Assembly (NCBI RefSeq): GCF_000685355.1
Contig: NZ_JHET01000001.1
Coordinates: 124,001-188,000 of the forward strand
Length of the DNA stretch: 64,000 nucleotides
Source: Microbacterium sp. CH12i
GTDB lineage: Bacteria; Actinomycetota; Actinomycetes; Actinomycetales; Microbacteriaceae
Direction: 5' to 3'
The notes beneath the pieces were generated by a model. That model searched no databases and had not been told where the DNA came from. It saw only the letters and a list, made by a program, of their open reading frames with translations. The translations under genes and the position numbers were made by a program. This document shows, piece by piece, positions 27,405 to 36,417 of this stretch. Position 1 is the first letter of the stretch. The number at the start of each line of letters is the position of its first letter.

Positions 27405-28466
27405 GTGACTTCGAGCCCTGCCGCCCCGGGTTCGCGCCTCGCGAGCCGTCTCGGCTTCAGCGACCGCGTTTTCATCGGACCGGCCGCCCGGCGGATGGCC
27501 CGCGAGATCGAGGACGGCCTCGAGCTCGTTGAGAGCGGCCTTGCCGAAGATCTTCGCGTCGCCGACTCCATTGCGGATGCCGCGAGCCGCTACCTCTACG
27601 AAGCAGGCGGCAAGCGCGTCCGCCCGGTGCTGACGCTGCTGACCGCTCAGCTCGGTGAGGGCAATATCGCCGCGGTCATCGACATCGCCAAGGCGCTTGA
27701 GATGACCCACCTCGGCTCGCTGTACCACGATGACGTCATGGATGGTGCTGACCGCCGCCGCGGCGTCCCCGCCGCCCACGCGGTGTGGGGCAACAACGTC
27801 GCCATCCTCACCGGCGACATCCTCTTCTCCCGTGCGAGCCAGCTGATGGCTCGCTACGGCGAGCGCGCAATCCGGTTGCAGGCAGACACCTTCGAGCGGC
27901 TCGTGATGGGTCAGCTGCACGAGACCGTCGGCGTGCAACCGGGCGATGACCCCATCGAGTTCTACATCCAGGTACTTGCCGACAAAACCGGTTCGTTGAT
28001 CGCGGCGGCCACGCAGGGTGGTGCGATCTTCTCTAACGCTCCGGCCGAGTACGTCGAGCCACTGCGCGTGTACGGCGAGAAGGTCGGCGTCGCCTTCCAG
28101 CTGCTGGACGACGTGATCGATCTGTCTGCCAAGCCGGAAGAGACCGGAAAGGTGCCCGGCACCGACCTCCGTGCTGGCGTACCGACGATGCCGTACTTGC
28201 TGCTCAAGGCAGAACCAGATGCCGCCGCGGCAGAACTCGCCGCACGAATTGACGACGGCGTGACTCGCATCGCGGATGGCGAAGATCCGACGATCCTCGA
28301 TCTGCCTTTGACAGAGCTGCGAGATCACATCGTCACCCAGAACACGCTCGAACTCGCCCGCACCTGGACGCGCGACGCCATCGACGCACTCGCCCCACTG
28401 CCTAAGGGCACGGTGCGCGAGGCGCTGACCCGCTTCGCAGAATCTCTTGTAGACCGCAGCAGCTGA
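27405..28466 (+). CDS. Polyprenyl diphosphate synthase
   Basis: About 353 residues from the GTG at 27405, which follows TAGGGT by 7 bases; an in-frame GTG at 27396 lies inside that -10 box. The first Asp-rich motif is in SLYHDDVMDGADRRRG and the second in FQLLDDVIDLSAKPEETGK. YEAGGKRVRPVLTLL is the conserved GGKRxRP block. It builds the long isoprenoid side chain, here most likely for menaquinone because it follows menG directly. The chain length cannot be read reliably by eye. Confidence 0.9.
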   Translation: MTSSPAAPGSRLASRLGFSDRVFIGPAARRMAREIEDGLELVESGLAEDLRVADSIADAASRYLYEAGGKRVRPVLTLLTAQLGEGNIAAVIDIAKALEMTHLGSLYHDDVMDGADRRRGVPAAHAVWGNNVAILTGDILFSRASQLMARYGERAIRLQADTFERLVMGQLHETVGVQPGDDPIEFYIQVLADKTGSLIAAATQGGAIFSNAPAEYVEPLRVYGEKVGVAFQLLDDVIDLSAKPEETGKVPGTDLRAGVPTMPYLLLKAEPDAAAAELAARIDDGVTRIADGEDPTILDLPLTELRDHIVTQNTLELARTWTRDAIDALAPLPKGTVREALTRFAESLVDRSS

Positions 28467-28503
28467 TCATTCTTCGATCACCGCAGCATCCGAAAGGACA
28501 CTC

Positions 28504-29877
28504 ATGACCAAGCTTCGCCTGGCCATCGTCGGGGCAGGCCCCGCTGGTATCTACGCCGCCGACATTCTGTTGAAAACAGAACGCTCTTTCGACGTCTCCA
28601 TCGATCTGTTTGAGCAGCTTCCCGCTCCATACGGGCTCGTTCGCTATGGAGTGGCCCCCGATCACCCGCGCATCAAGGGCGTCATTAACGCTCTGCGCGA
28701 CGTGCTCGACCGTGGCGATATTCGCCTGTTTGGCAACGTCCGCTTCGGCGAGGACATCACGCTGGAAGACCTGAAGAAGCACTACAACGCCGTGATTTTC
28801 GCTACCGGCGCGATCCGCGACACCCACCTCGATATCCCGGGGATCGACGCCGAGGGATCGTTCGGGGCGGCCGACTTCGTCAGCTGGTTCGACGGGCATC
28901 CCGATGTGCCGCGCGAGTGGCCCCTGGATGCCGCATCCGTCGCAGTTCTCGGCAACGGCAACGTCGCACTCGACGCGGCGCGCATGCTGGCCAAGCACGC
29001 TGAAGACCTGCTGCCGACCGAGATTCCCGACAACGTGCACGCGCTGCTTGAGGCATCGAAGATTACCGATGTGCACGTGTTCGGCCGTCGCGGCCCCGCG
29101 CAGGTGAAGTTCACCCCACTCGAGCTGCGCGAACTCGGCGAGTTGCGCGACGTCGACATGGTCGTCTACGACGAAGACTTTGACTACGACGAGGCGTCGC
29201 TGGCTGCGGTGGCCAGCAACAAGCAGGTCAAGGTCATCGACCGCATCCTGCAGCAGTGGCGTACTCGCCCGAGCGTGAACAACGCGGGGGGCGAAGCATC
29301 CCGTCGCCTGCACCTGCACTTCTGGGCAAAGCCCGTCGAGGTGAGAAAGGATGCCGATGGCAAGGTCGCAGCGCTCGTCTACGAGCGCACGCGTCCAGAC
29401 GGCTCCGGCGGACTCGAGGGCACGGGTGAAATGCGTGAAGTCGAGATCGGTCAGCTTTACCGGGCGGTCGGCTACTTCGGCTCACCACTGAAGGACGTGC
29501 CCTTCGATAAGAAGCACGGAGTGATCCCGAACCACGAGGGTCAGGTGATCGCCAAGGACTCCAACCAGCGGGTGTCTGGCGTGTACGCCACCGGCTGGAT
29601 CAAGCGGGGACCAGTCGGCCTCATCGGCCACACCAAGTCCGACGCCATGGAAACCGTGCAGCATCTGGTCAACGACCAGGGGTCGTGGTGGCATCCGGAA
29701 GACCCATCCGAGGGGGCGGTTCCTGCACTTCTCGAGTCTCGGGGAGTGGCCTGGACCGATCTTGAAGGCTGGCACCGCCTCGACGAGCACGAGGTAGCGC
29801 TGGGTGCACCGCGCGAGCGCGCGCGCATCAAGGTCGTTCCGCGCGACGAAATGTTGCGAGTCTCGCGCGCCGAGTAG
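28504..29877 (+). CDS. NADPH-ferredoxin reductase (FprA type)
   Basis: Encodes 457 residues, the adrenodoxin-reductase-like family. The FAD motif is VGAGPAGIYAADIL, and the second Rossmann motif is VLGNGNVALDAARML. Family markers are YGLVRYGVAPDHPRIK, FGRRGPAQVKFTPLELREL and the C-terminal GWIKRGPVGLIGHTKSDA. It passes electrons from NADPH to ferredoxin, for instance for cytochrome P450 or biosynthetic enzymes. An AAAGGA ribosome site is 7-8 bases before the ATG. It lies 38 bp after the prenyl synthase, probably in the same operon. Confidence 0.92.
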   Translation: MTKLRLAIVGAGPAGIYAADILLKTERSFDVSIDLFEQLPAPYGLVRYGVAPDHPRIKGVINALRDVLDRGDIRLFGNVRFGEDITLEDLKKHYNAVIFATGAIRDTHLDIPGIDAEGSFGAADFVSWFDGHPDVPREWPLDAASVAVLGNGNVALDAARMLAKHAEDLLPTEIPDNVHALLEASKITDVHVFGRRGPAQVKFTPLELRELGELRDVDMVVYDEDFDYDEASLAAVASNKQVKVIDRILQQWRTRPSVNNAGGEASRRLHLHFWAKPVEVRKDADGKVAALVYERTRPDGSGGLEGTGEMREVEIGQLYRAVGYFGSPLKDVPFDKKHGVIPNHEGQVIAKDSNQRVSGVYATGWIKRGPVGLIGHTKSDAMETVQHLVNDQGSWWHPEDPSEGAVPALLESRGVAWTDLEGWHRLDEHEVALGAPRERARIKVVPRDEMLRVSRAE

Positions 29878-29886
29878 CGCTTCTTC

Positions 29887-30285
29887 TCAGTCGACGGGCT
29901 CGGTGACCTCGACCGTGAAAGTGACGGAATCGCCACTCGTCGAATTGTCGAGTGTCACTTCGGTCTCGCCGACGCTCAGCGCGTCCAGACCGGGATTGAA
30001 CTGCGCACTGCCGTCATCCTTGCCGGGAGTGAACTCGACGATCTCGGGGTCTTGGATCTTGGCTGTCCAATCGGTGAACGTTTTATCGTCCCCGGTGAAA
30101 TCAACGACGTTGCCCTCGGCCACCTGAACGGTCGACCCGTCGATCTTCGTGATGTCGACGATCACCGGCGGCAACGCGTTGTCCTCTGGGGAGTCCTTGG
30201 CGCAGCCGACGAACGTGAGAGCGGCGCCGATAGCGAGGAGCGCCGCGGTGGTACGGATCGCGGGAGAACGGTGCGGGCGTGTCAT
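29887..30285 (-). CDS. Secreted lipoprotein of unknown function
   Basis: Encodes 132 residues. The signal peptide with basic N-terminus and hydrophobic core ends at a lipobox FVGCAKD near residue 28. The mature part is acidic and beta-rich, with an Ig-like cadence (VEFTPGKDDG, GETEVTLDNSTSGDSVTFTV). This resembles the small Ig-like lipoproteins of Microbacterium, whose role is unknown. It converges on the reductase gene 10 bp away. Confidence 0.75.
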   Translation of the reverse strand: MTRPHRSPAIRTTAALLAIGAALTFVGCAKDSPEDNALPPVIVDITKIDGSTVQVAEGNVVDFTGDDKTFTDWTAKIQDPEIVEFTPGKDDGSAQFNPGLDALSVGETEVTLDNSTSGDSVTFTVEVTEPVD

Positions 30286-30359
30286 AAGAACCTCCGACTG
30301 ATGTTGCGCTCAGCATAGGGGAGCGGGCAGGGCGCTGCAGTACTCAATAGCATGGGGGC

Positions 30360-31430
30360 ATGACTGATTGGCTTCCTGACGTTCTCGGGGACGAGTTTGA
30401 GCAGCTCACTCTGCCGCTCGGAACGGATGCCGAGGGCGATGTCGTCGCGACGCTGGTGCGCGCGCTGCCGGGGCCGGGCGCACCTCAGCCCTCGGCCTGG
30501 AAGCGATTTGTTGCTCGCCTTCAGGGACGAGCTGTCGAGCCCGAGACGCCGTTGTTGGACGGTGTCGACGTGCTCTACGTGCACGGATGGTCGGACTATT
30601 TCTTCCAGAAGCGTCTCGCCAGGTTCTGGACTTCGCGCGGAGCGCGCTTCTTCGCCCTTGACCTGCGCAAGTACGGCCGAAGCCTGCGAGACGGACAAAC
30701 TCCCGGTTACATCGCCAACCTCACGACCTACGACGAAGACATCGAGGCGGCTCTCCACGAGATGGGCCATTCTTCGAAGGAACGAGGGGCTGATGCCGCG
30801 GCATCCGCCCGCCGACTCGTGCTTCTCGGGCACTCGACAGGCGGGCTGGTGCTCAGTCTCTGGGCGTCACGGCATCCGAACGTTGCGGACGCGGTCATCC
30901 TGAACTCTCCCTGGCTTGAGCTCCAACTCGCAGCGTTGCGCGCGGCGATCGCACCGGTCGTCGAACTGCAGGCGCGGCTGCGCCCGATGGAGGTCGCGCC
31001 GCAGATCGATCTGGGGTTCTACGCGCGTGCGCAGACCGAGGCCGCTGTCGCAGATGATGTGGTCGAGATCAACCACGCGTGGCGCCCTGTGCCGTCTATG
31101 TCCGTGCATGCCGGATGGCTGCACGCGATCCTCAATGGTCATCGAGTCGTCGCCGGAGGCTTGAAGATACCCGTGCCGGTGTGCGTGCTGCTCTCCGCGC
31201 GTTCGGTGGCTCCGACGCGATGGTCTGATGAACTCGTCGCCGCAGACACCGTGCTCGTCGTCGACGACATCGCCGAACGTGCCCTCAAGCTCGGGTCATC
31301 CGTCACGATTGAACGCGTCGATGGTGCGTTGCATGACGTGTTCCTGTCGCGCAAGGATGCACGTGACGATGCATACGCGCGGCTGGAGCGCTGGGTCACC
31401 GGGTGGGCAGCGAGCTCTACCGGTAGTTGA
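30360..31430 (+). CDS. Alpha/beta hydrolase (serine aminopeptidase/lysophospholipase-like)
   Basis: Encodes 356 residues. VLYVHGWSDYFFQKRLARFW is the HG oxyanion region. LLGHSTGGLVLSLWASRHP carries the nucleophile Ser. HDVFLSRKDAR near the C-terminus supplies the catalytic His. This is the Hydrolase_4 / monoacylglycerol-lipase-like branch, cytosolic. The last codons (SSTGS and stop) fall inside the left attachment repeat, so the 3' end of this gene may have been rebuilt by the element's insertion. Confidence 0.88.
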   Translation: MTDWLPDVLGDEFEQLTLPLGTDAEGDVVATLVRALPGPGAPQPSAWKRFVARLQGRAVEPETPLLDGVDVLYVHGWSDYFFQKRLARFWTSRGARFFALDLRKYGRSLRDGQTPGYIANLTTYDEDIEAALHEMGHSSKERGADAAASARRLVLLGHSTGGLVLSLWASRHPNVADAVILNSPWLELQLAALRAAIAPVVELQARLRPMEVAPQIDLGFYARAQTEAAVADDVVEINHAWRPVPSMSVHAGWLHAILNGHRVVAGGLKIPVPVCVLLSARSVAPTRWSDELVAADTVLVVDDIAERALKLGSSVTIERVDGALHDVFLSRKDARDDAYARLERWVTGWAASSTGS

Positions 31431-31439
31431 TGGACTGCA
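31414..31439. repeat. Left attachment repeat (attL)
   Basis: GCTCTACCGGTAGTTGATG at 31414-31432, then one mismatch, then ACTGCA. It matches 55978-56003 in the same orientation, 25 of 26 bases. The left copy lies at the end of the alpha/beta hydrolase gene and includes its stop codon. Confidence 0.85.
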
Positions 31440-31470
31440 TCGGGGTGTTTGCCGGTGGTTGCCCGCAGGT

Positions 31471-31496
31471 GAAATCCGCGGAATTACGCGGATTTC
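31471..31496. repeat. Perfect inverted repeat near attL
   Basis: GAAATCCGCG-GAATTA-CGCGGATTTC: a 10-bp perfect stem with a 6-nt loop, 40 bp downstream of the hydrolase stop and 32 bp inside attL. It may terminate the hydrolase transcript or bind a recombination accessory protein. No T-run follows. Confidence 0.55.
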
Positions 31497-31539
31497 TGGT
31501 TGTCGTGGGACGGGCCTGAAAGGCGTGCGCGGAGAATTC

Positions 31540-31569
31540 TGCGGACTTTTTGCGGACTGGCTGCGGACT
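31540..31569. promoter_or_regulatory. Left integrase arm-type sites (three TGCGGACT repeats)
   Basis: TGCGGACT at 31540, 31551 and 31562, exactly 11 bp apart and in one orientation. The same octamer occurs twice at the right end with the same spacing. One helical turn between copies and placement just inside both core repeats fit arm-binding sites of a tyrosine integrase. Confidence 0.7.
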
Positions 31570-32005
31570 GCCGCAGGGGGATGCCGGCGCCATTCGGCGG
31601 TAGGCGCTCGCCCCTATGTCGGTGAAGGTGTCTCGGGTGCCACTGATCGTGACGGCCGTTTCCGTCGGTCGGATTGTCGCGAGCGCGCAGGCGTAGAAGG
31701 CGTTGAGCGCCGCTCACCTCCCTCCGACGGCGAGAGTGTAGCGGCGAGGAAACGACTCCGTTCCTGCCGTTCGCTATTTGCAGACTCCGCTCTCCGCTGC
31801 GCTGCGAGCTCCGCTTAGCAACCGCTCACTCGGGCACTGCGTCGTCCCCTCGCCGCGTGATCAGCCGATTGTCGGAGCGAGGGTGAAACTCGAGGCAGGA
31901 GCCGTTTCGGGTGCGTGATCGTAACGGGCGTTGAGGGCGTAAGCGGCTATCCGGACACCCACAGGTAGGCAGTCGTATGAGAACGTCACCAGCATGCCTG
32001 GTGCG
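31570..32005. other. Gene-free left end of the element
   Basis: No frame here resembles a protein; the open frames are Arg-rich shadows. The stretch contains purine/pyrimidine-biased tracts (ACCTCCCTCCGACGG, TCCGCTCTCCGCTGCGCTGC) and short dyads, so it could hold an origin of transfer or a promoter. I see nothing decisive. The arsenic operon transcripts end here from the right. Confidence 0.4.
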
Positions 32006-32413
32006 TCAGACGAGTTCGCTTACCAGTTGCTCGATGCGTGCACGGATGTCGTCGCGGATGGGGCGGACCGAGTCGATTCCCTGACCTGCCGGGTCGTCGA
32101 GCTCCCAGTCCTCGTAGCGCTTCCCGGGGAAGAACGGGCAGGCGTCGCCGCAGCCCATCGTGATGACGACGTCAGAGGCCTGCACCGCTTCGGTGGTGAG
32201 TACCTTCGGGGCTTCGGCGGTGATGTCGATGCCGAGCTCGGCCATGGCGTCGACGGCGATGGGGTTGATCTGGTCAGCGGGCATGGATCCGGCGGAGCGC
32301 ACCTCGATGCGGTCACCGGCGATGTCCCGGAGGAATCCGGCGGCCATCTGGGAGCGACCGGCGTTGTGGACGCAGACGAACAGGACGGAGGGCTTTGCGG
32401 TGGTGTCGGTCAT
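32006..32413 (-). CDS. arsC: Arsenate reductase, low-molecular-weight phosphatase type
   Basis: Encodes 135 residues. The P-loop LFVCVHNAGRSQMAAGF carries the nucleophile Cys and the Arg. RSAGSMPADQINPIA follows. VVITMGCGDACPFFPGKRYE holds the resolving cysteines, and EDWELDDPAGQ holds the catalytic Asp. This pattern marks the thioredoxin-coupled class of arsenate reductase, matching the trxA/trxB genes in the same operon. It reduces As(V) to As(III) for export by Acr3. It lies 27 bp after the ArsR-ArsC fusion. Confidence 0.93.
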   Translation of the reverse strand: MTDTTAKPSVLFVCVHNAGRSQMAAGFLRDIAGDRIEVRSAGSMPADQINPIAVDAMAELGIDITAEAPKVLTTEAVQASDVVITMGCGDACPFFPGKRYEDWELDDPAGQGIDSVRPIRDDIRARIEQLVSELV

Positions 32414-32440
32414 ATTGACTCCAGGTTTTTGAGAAAGTGG

Positions 32441-33433
32441 TCAGTTGAGAAGGTTGTCGACGAGGGTGCGCACGCGGCCGGTGATGTCATCGCGGATCGC
32501 TTCGACGCCTTCGCGGGAAGCGAGGGCAGGGTCTCCGACGGACCAGTCCTCGTAGCGGACGCCGGGAATGATCGGGCAGACGTCGCCGCAGCCCATGGTG
32601 ATGACGACATCCGCGGCCCTGACGGCATCGTCGGTCAGAGGTTTCGGGAACCGCTCGGCGGCGCCGTCGCCTTCGATCTCGGCGAGCAGTGATCGCACGT
32701 GCGGGTGGATGACATCTGCGGGGCTGGAGCCGGCCGAGCGGGCGATGATCTTGCCGCCCGCGAGCTGATTGACCAATGCGGCAGCGAGCTGCGAGCGGCC
32801 GGCGTTCGCCACACAGACGAACAGCACCTGCGGGACTGCCGTGTCGCGGTCGCGGGTGAGGTCGCTCAGCCGTTGCCTGGCAAACCGCTCCGTGAGCGGG
32901 ATCAGGGCCGAGGTCACCCTGGCGGTGCGAGCGAGGGCTGTGTATGACTCTCGGACGATGGTGAGGACGGTTGCTGAGTCAAGCTCCGGGATCTCTGCGG
33001 CCAGCTCGTCGGCGAGATGAGTGACACGGGCGTCGAAGTCTGGTCGGCGCGCCTCTGCGGCCGCGTCTTCTGTCCAGGGTGCAACGGTAGCGGGCGCGAA
33101 TGAATCCAGCAGCGTGGTGACGGCACGACGGCGGTTCGGGTTGATCTTGTACCAGACCCAAGTGCCGCGTCGCTCAGAGGTCAGCACGTCGACGTCTTTG
33201 AGTACCTTGAGGTGGTGCGACACGGTCGGCTGTGACACTTCGGCGAGCTCAGCGAGGTCGCAGACGCAGGATTCCCCGCGCGGGTCGGAGGCGATCGCGG
33301 ACAACATCCGCAGGCGCAGGGGGTCAGAGAGCGCCTTCAATGTGGCTGCGACGGATGACGCCGCGTCCTGCCCGATCGCGTGCGAGGCGACCGGACTGCA
33401 GGTATCTTCAGCGGTCAAAGTGACATTCATCAT
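32441..33433 (-). CDS. ArsR repressor fused to an arsenate reductase domain
   Basis: Encodes 330 residues in three parts. Residues 25-115 are an ArsR winged helix, with the metal-binding motif ESCVCDLAELA and recognition helix SQPTVSHHLKVLKD. A helical linker follows at about 120-200 (FDARVTHLADELAAEIPELD), of the three-helix-bundle type seen in some phosphatase-like reductases. Residues 205-330 are an ArsC domain, with P-loop LFVCVANAGRSQLAAAL, ITMGCGDVCPIIPG and YEDWSVGDPA. One polypeptide would sense As(III) and reduce As(V). The gene overlaps acr3 by 4 bp. Fusions of this kind occur in actinobacteria. Confidence 0.88.
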   Translation of the reverse strand: MMNVTLTAEDTCSPVASHAIGQDAASSVAATLKALSDPLRLRMLSAIASDPRGESCVCDLAELAEVSQPTVSHHLKVLKDVDVLTSERRGTWVWYKINPNRRRAVTTLLDSFAPATVAPWTEDAAAEARRPDFDARVTHLADELAAEIPELDSATVLTIVRESYTALARTARVTSALIPLTERFARQRLSDLTRDRDTAVPQVLFVCVANAGRSQLAAALVNQLAGGKIIARSAGSSPADVIHPHVRSLLAEIEGDGAAERFPKPLTDDAVRAADVVITMGCGDVCPIIPGVRYEDWSVGDPALASREGVEAIRDDITGRVRTLVDNLLN

Positions 33434-34539
33434 GGCGTCCTTACCTCGGTGTATGGAGCTGCGGTGTATGGGTCAGTGTGGAACCACTTGCGTGCTGCCC
33501 AGAGCGACACGTAGACGAGCCCGACGAGGACGGGCACCTCGATGAGCGGGCCGACGACGCCTGCGAGTGCCTGGCCGGACGTCGCCCCGAACGTGCCGAT
33601 GGCCACGGCAATCGCGAGTTCGAAGTTGTTGCCGGCGGCGGTGAACGCCAACGTCGATGAGCGGGCATAGCCGAGGCCGAGGGCTTTGCCGGTGAAGAGT
33701 CCGATGAACCACATCAGGGCGAAGTACACCAGCAGCGGGAGTGCGATCCGCGCGACGTCGAGGGGCCGAGAGGTGACCTGTTCACCCTGTAGGGCGAACA
33801 GCAGCACGATGGTGAACAGCAGCCCGTAGAGGGCCCACGGGCCGATCTTCGGCAGGAACTTCTCTTCATACCAGTCGCGGCCCTTGCGGCGTTCGCCGAT
33901 GAACCGGGATGCGAATCCGGCCAGCAATGGGATGCCGAGGAAGATCAGCACATTCAGCGCGATCGCTCCGACCGAGAAGTCCAACCCCTGGGTGTCCAGC
34001 CCCAGCCATCCAGGGAGGATGGTGAGGTAGAACCAGCCGAGCAGCGAGAAGGCCACGACCTGGAACACCGAGTTGATCGCCACGAGTACGGCGGCGGCTT
34101 CGCGGTCACCGCAGGCGAGGTCGTTCCAGATGACGACCATCGCGATGCATCGGGCGAGCCCGACGATGATGAGGCCGGTACGGTATTCGGGCAGATCGGG
34201 GAGGAACATCCAGGCCAGGGCGAACATCAGCGCGGGGCCGATCAGCCAGTTCAGCACGAGCGAGGAGATGAGCAGCTTCTTGTCGCCGGTGACCGCTGCG
34301 ACCTTGTCGTAGCGGACCTTCGCGAGGACTGGGTACATCATCACCAGCAGGCCGAGGGCGATGGGGATCGAGATCCCGCCCACTTCGAGGCTTGCGAGCA
34401 GTGGCGATACGCCGGGGACGAAGCGTCCGAGGAGGATGCCGGCGACCATGGCGAGCCCGATCCACAGCGGCAGCCAGCGGTCCAGGGTGGACAGGCGGCG
34501 CGTCGTTGACGTCGGTGCGGGAACGGTTGCAGCACTCAT
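33430..34539 (-). CDS. acr3: Arsenite efflux permease, ACR3 family
   Basis: Encodes 369 residues with ten predicted transmembrane helices. Family markers are LMFALAWMFLPDLPEYRTGL, ARCIAMVVIWNDLACGDREA (with the essential Cys) and FTAAGNNFELAIAVAIGTFG. The start is the ATG at 34539, which overlaps the trxA stop by 4 bp. A longer in-frame open stretch upstream is only read-through of the wrong frame across trxA and trxB. It exports arsenite produced by the two reductases of the operon. Confidence 0.93.
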   Translation of the reverse strand: MSAATVPAPTSTTRRLSTLDRWLPLWIGLAMVAGILLGRFVPGVSPLLASLEVGGISIPIALGLLVMMYPVLAKVRYDKVAAVTGDKKLLISSLVLNWLIGPALMFALAWMFLPDLPEYRTGLIIVGLARCIAMVVIWNDLACGDREAAAVLVAINSVFQVVAFSLLGWFYLTILPGWLGLDTQGLDFSVGAIALNVLIFLGIPLLAGFASRFIGERRKGRDWYEEKFLPKIGPWALYGLLFTIVLLFALQGEQVTSRPLDVARIALPLLVYFALMWFIGLFTGKALGLGYARSSTLAFTAAGNNFELAIAVAIGTFGATSGQALAGVVGPLIEVPVLVGLVYVSLWAARKWFHTDPYTAAPYTEVRTP

Positions 34540-34862
34540 GCGAGCAGCGCCTCCATCTTCTCGGCGATAACAGGCTTCGGGTGCGCGCCGATGAGGATGT
34601 CGGTGCGGACACCGTTCTTGTAGAAACCCAGGGTGGGGATCGAGGTGACACCGGCGGCCACTACTGTCTCCGGGTTCTGGTCGGCGTCGAGCTTGACGAT
34701 CTTGATCCGGCCGTCGTATTCGGTGGCGAGCTGATCCAGCAGCGGTGCGATCTGCTTGCAGGGTCCGCACCAGGTGGCCCAGATGTCGACGACGACGGGG
34801 AGATCCGCATCGAGGACCTCGGTCTGGAATGTGGCGTCGGTGACGGGTGTGGGGGCGCTCAT
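34536..34862 (-). CDS. trxA: Thioredoxin
   Basis: Encodes 108 residues. The active site is [20 protein letters not shown], the classical WCGPC, and the cis-Pro region is [13 protein letters not shown]. It is a cytosolic disulfide reductase. Its position inside the arsenic operon, with 4-bp overlaps on both sides, indicates that it recycles the thioredoxin-dependent arsenate reductases ArsC and the ArsR-ArsC fusion. Confidence 0.93.
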   Translation of the reverse strand: MSAPTPVTDATFQTEVLDADLPVVVDIWATWCGPCKQIAPLLDQLATEYDGRIKIVKLDADQNPETVVAAGVTSIPTLGFYKNGVRTDILIGAHPKPVIAEKMEALLA

Positions 34863-35836
34863 GCGAACACTTCCTCGGTTTCGAGTTCGAACGTGGTGCT
34901 CTCGTCGAGAGCGGACAGGTAGTGCTGGGCGTCCTGCGCGGCGGCGCATCCGGTGCCCGCAGCGGTGATGGCCTGACGGTAGGTGTGGTCGACCAGGTCG
35001 CCAGCCGCGAACACTCCGGGAAGGTTCGTGCGGGTGGAAGGATGTTCGACGAGCACATATCCGTTGGCATCCGTGTCGATGATCCCAATGACCAGTTCGG
35101 AGCGCGGGTCATGGCCGATAGCCACGAAGACGCCGGTTGCCGAAAGCTCGCGTTCTGCTCCGGTGACGGTGTCGCGGAGGGCGACAGCGTGCACCTTCTC
35201 GTCACCGATGATGCCTGCGACCTCACTGTTCCACGCGACGTCGATCTTCGGGTGATCCAGCACCCGCTGCGCCATGATCTTCGAGGCGCGGAACTCTTCG
35301 CGGCGGTGCACGACAGTGACCTTCGAGGCGAAACGCGTCAGGAACAGTGCCTCCTCCATCGCGGAGTCGCCACCGCCGACGACGACGATCTCCTGCTCGC
35401 GGAAGAAGAACCCATCGCACGTCGCACACCACGACAGGCCGTGGCCGGTCAGCCGCTCTTCTTCGGGCAGTCCGAGCTTGCGGTAAGCGGACCCCATCGT
35501 GAGGATGACGGCGCGAGCGCGGAAGGTCTCTCCGGCACCGGTCTCGATGACCTTGATCGGGCCCTCGAGGTCGACACTGACTGCGTCGTCGAGCAGGATG
35601 CGTGCTCCGAAACGCTCGGCCTGGGCACGCATCGACTCCATCAGTTCGGGGCCCTGCACACCGTCGACGAATCCGGGGAAGTTCTCCACCTCGGTCGTCG
35701 TCATCAACGCGCCACCCGCGGTGACGGAACCTGCGAGCATCACTGGTTCGAGCCCCGCACGAGCCGCGTAGACGGCGGCGGTGTACCCGGCGGGTCCGGA
35801 ACCGATGATGACCAGCTCAACCTCTTGAATCGACAT
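34859..35836 (-). CDS. trxB: Thioredoxin-disulfide reductase
   Basis: Encodes 325 residues. FAD motif [19 protein letters not shown], redox centre [19 protein letters not shown] motif [20 protein letters not shown] and C-terminal [20 protein letters not shown]. The start chosen is the ATG at 35836. An open extension to 35875 has no ribosome site and is not conserved. It is the first gene of the five-gene leftward arsenic operon. TATAGAC lies about 10 bases before the ATG, so the leader is very short. ATCGATG-rich sequence just upstream may be an ArsR site. Confidence 0.92.
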   Translation of the reverse strand: MSIQEVELVIIGSGPAGYTAAVYAARAGLEPVMLAGSVTAGGALMTTTEVENFPGFVDGVQGPELMESMRAQAERFGARILLDDAVSVDLEGPIKVIETGAGETFRARAVILTMGSAYRKLGLPEEERLTGHGLSWCATCDGFFFREQEIVVVGGGDSAMEEALFLTRFASKVTVVHRREEFRASKIMAQRVLDHPKIDVAWNSEVAGIIGDEKVHAVALRDTVTGAERELSATGVFVAIGHDPRSELVIGIIDTDANGYVLVEHPSTRTNLPGVFAAGDLVDHTYRQAITAAGTGCAAAQDAQHYLSALDESTTFELETEEVFA

Positions 35837-35962
35837 ACGTCTATATTGACATCCATCGATGCCGAATGCAATCATGCTGAAAAGAGTTCACCTGCCCGTC
35901 ACCTGGCGAGCGGATCATTGCCAGTGCAGCGCTCGTGCTGCAGCCTAGAAAGCAGAATCACG

Positions 35963-36364
35963 ATGACCCAGCCAAGGACCGTCCTGTTCATATGCAAGCA
36001 CAACGCGGGGCGTTCGCAGCTGGGCGCCCATCTACTCACACATGTCGGCTCCGAGCAGTTGGTGGCGACGAGCGCGGGTATCAGCCCGGCAGAAACGATC
36101 AATCCGGTGATTGCTGAGTCGTTGCAGGAACTCGGGATCGACACGAGCGCAGCACGTCCGCGTGCTGTCACGGTCGAGGATCTCGCGTCCGCCGATGTGG
36201 TGGTGTTGATGAAGCCGGGACTCCCGCTCCCTGGTCCTGTCGGCGGAGAGCTGGTCGAATGGTCCTTCCCTGACCCGTCGAACTGGGAAGCCGACGGCGT
36301 GCGGGAACTGCGTGACGCTGTCGCCGAGAAGGTCCGCCAACTCGCTGCCCGCCTGGTCGGCTGA
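35963..36364 (+). CDS. Second low-molecular-weight phosphatase-type arsenate reductase
   Basis: Encodes 133 residues. P-loop VLFICKHNAGRSQLGAHLLT, then TSAGISPAETINPVIAESLQ. The region that holds the two resolving Cys in ArsC reads VVVLMKPGLPLPGPVGGELV and has no cysteine. EWSFPDPSNWEADG keeps the catalytic Asp. It is therefore either a mycothiol/mycoredoxin-type arsenate reductase of the actinobacterial ArsC2 type or a plain phosphatase. It is divergent from trxB, and a strong hairpin follows its stop. Confidence 0.85.
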   Translation: MTQPRTVLFICKHNAGRSQLGAHLLTHVGSEQLVATSAGISPAETINPVIAESLQELGIDTSAARPRAVTVEDLASADVVVLMKPGLPLPGPVGGELVEWSFPDPSNWEADGVRELRDAVAEKVRQLAARLVG

Positions 36365-36368
36365 GATC

Positions 36369-36409
36369 GCGAAAGGGTGAGACCTCGATCTGAGGCCTCA
36401 CCCTTTCGC
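36369..36409. terminator. Bidirectional terminator hairpin
   Basis: GCGAAAGGGTGAG pairs with CTCACCCTTTCGC, a 13-bp perfect outer stem, and an inner CCTC/GAGG stem continues it across one mismatch. It lies between the second arsenate reductase and the convergent flavoprotein gene and can end both transcripts. Confidence 0.75.
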
Positions 36410-36417
36410 ATGTGCGG

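Noticed and set aside
26967..28328. A 453-residue minus-strand open frame
   Set aside because: It lies opposite menG and the prenyl synthase, both with clear motifs. Its own translation has no family features and reflects GC-rich antisense bias.
33430..35226. A 598-residue open frame ending in the ACR3 permease
   Set aside because: Its first 230 residues are the wrong frame of trxA and trxB (Arg/Ser/Pro-rich). The permease start at 34539 overlaps the trxA stop by ATGA and gives the normal family length.
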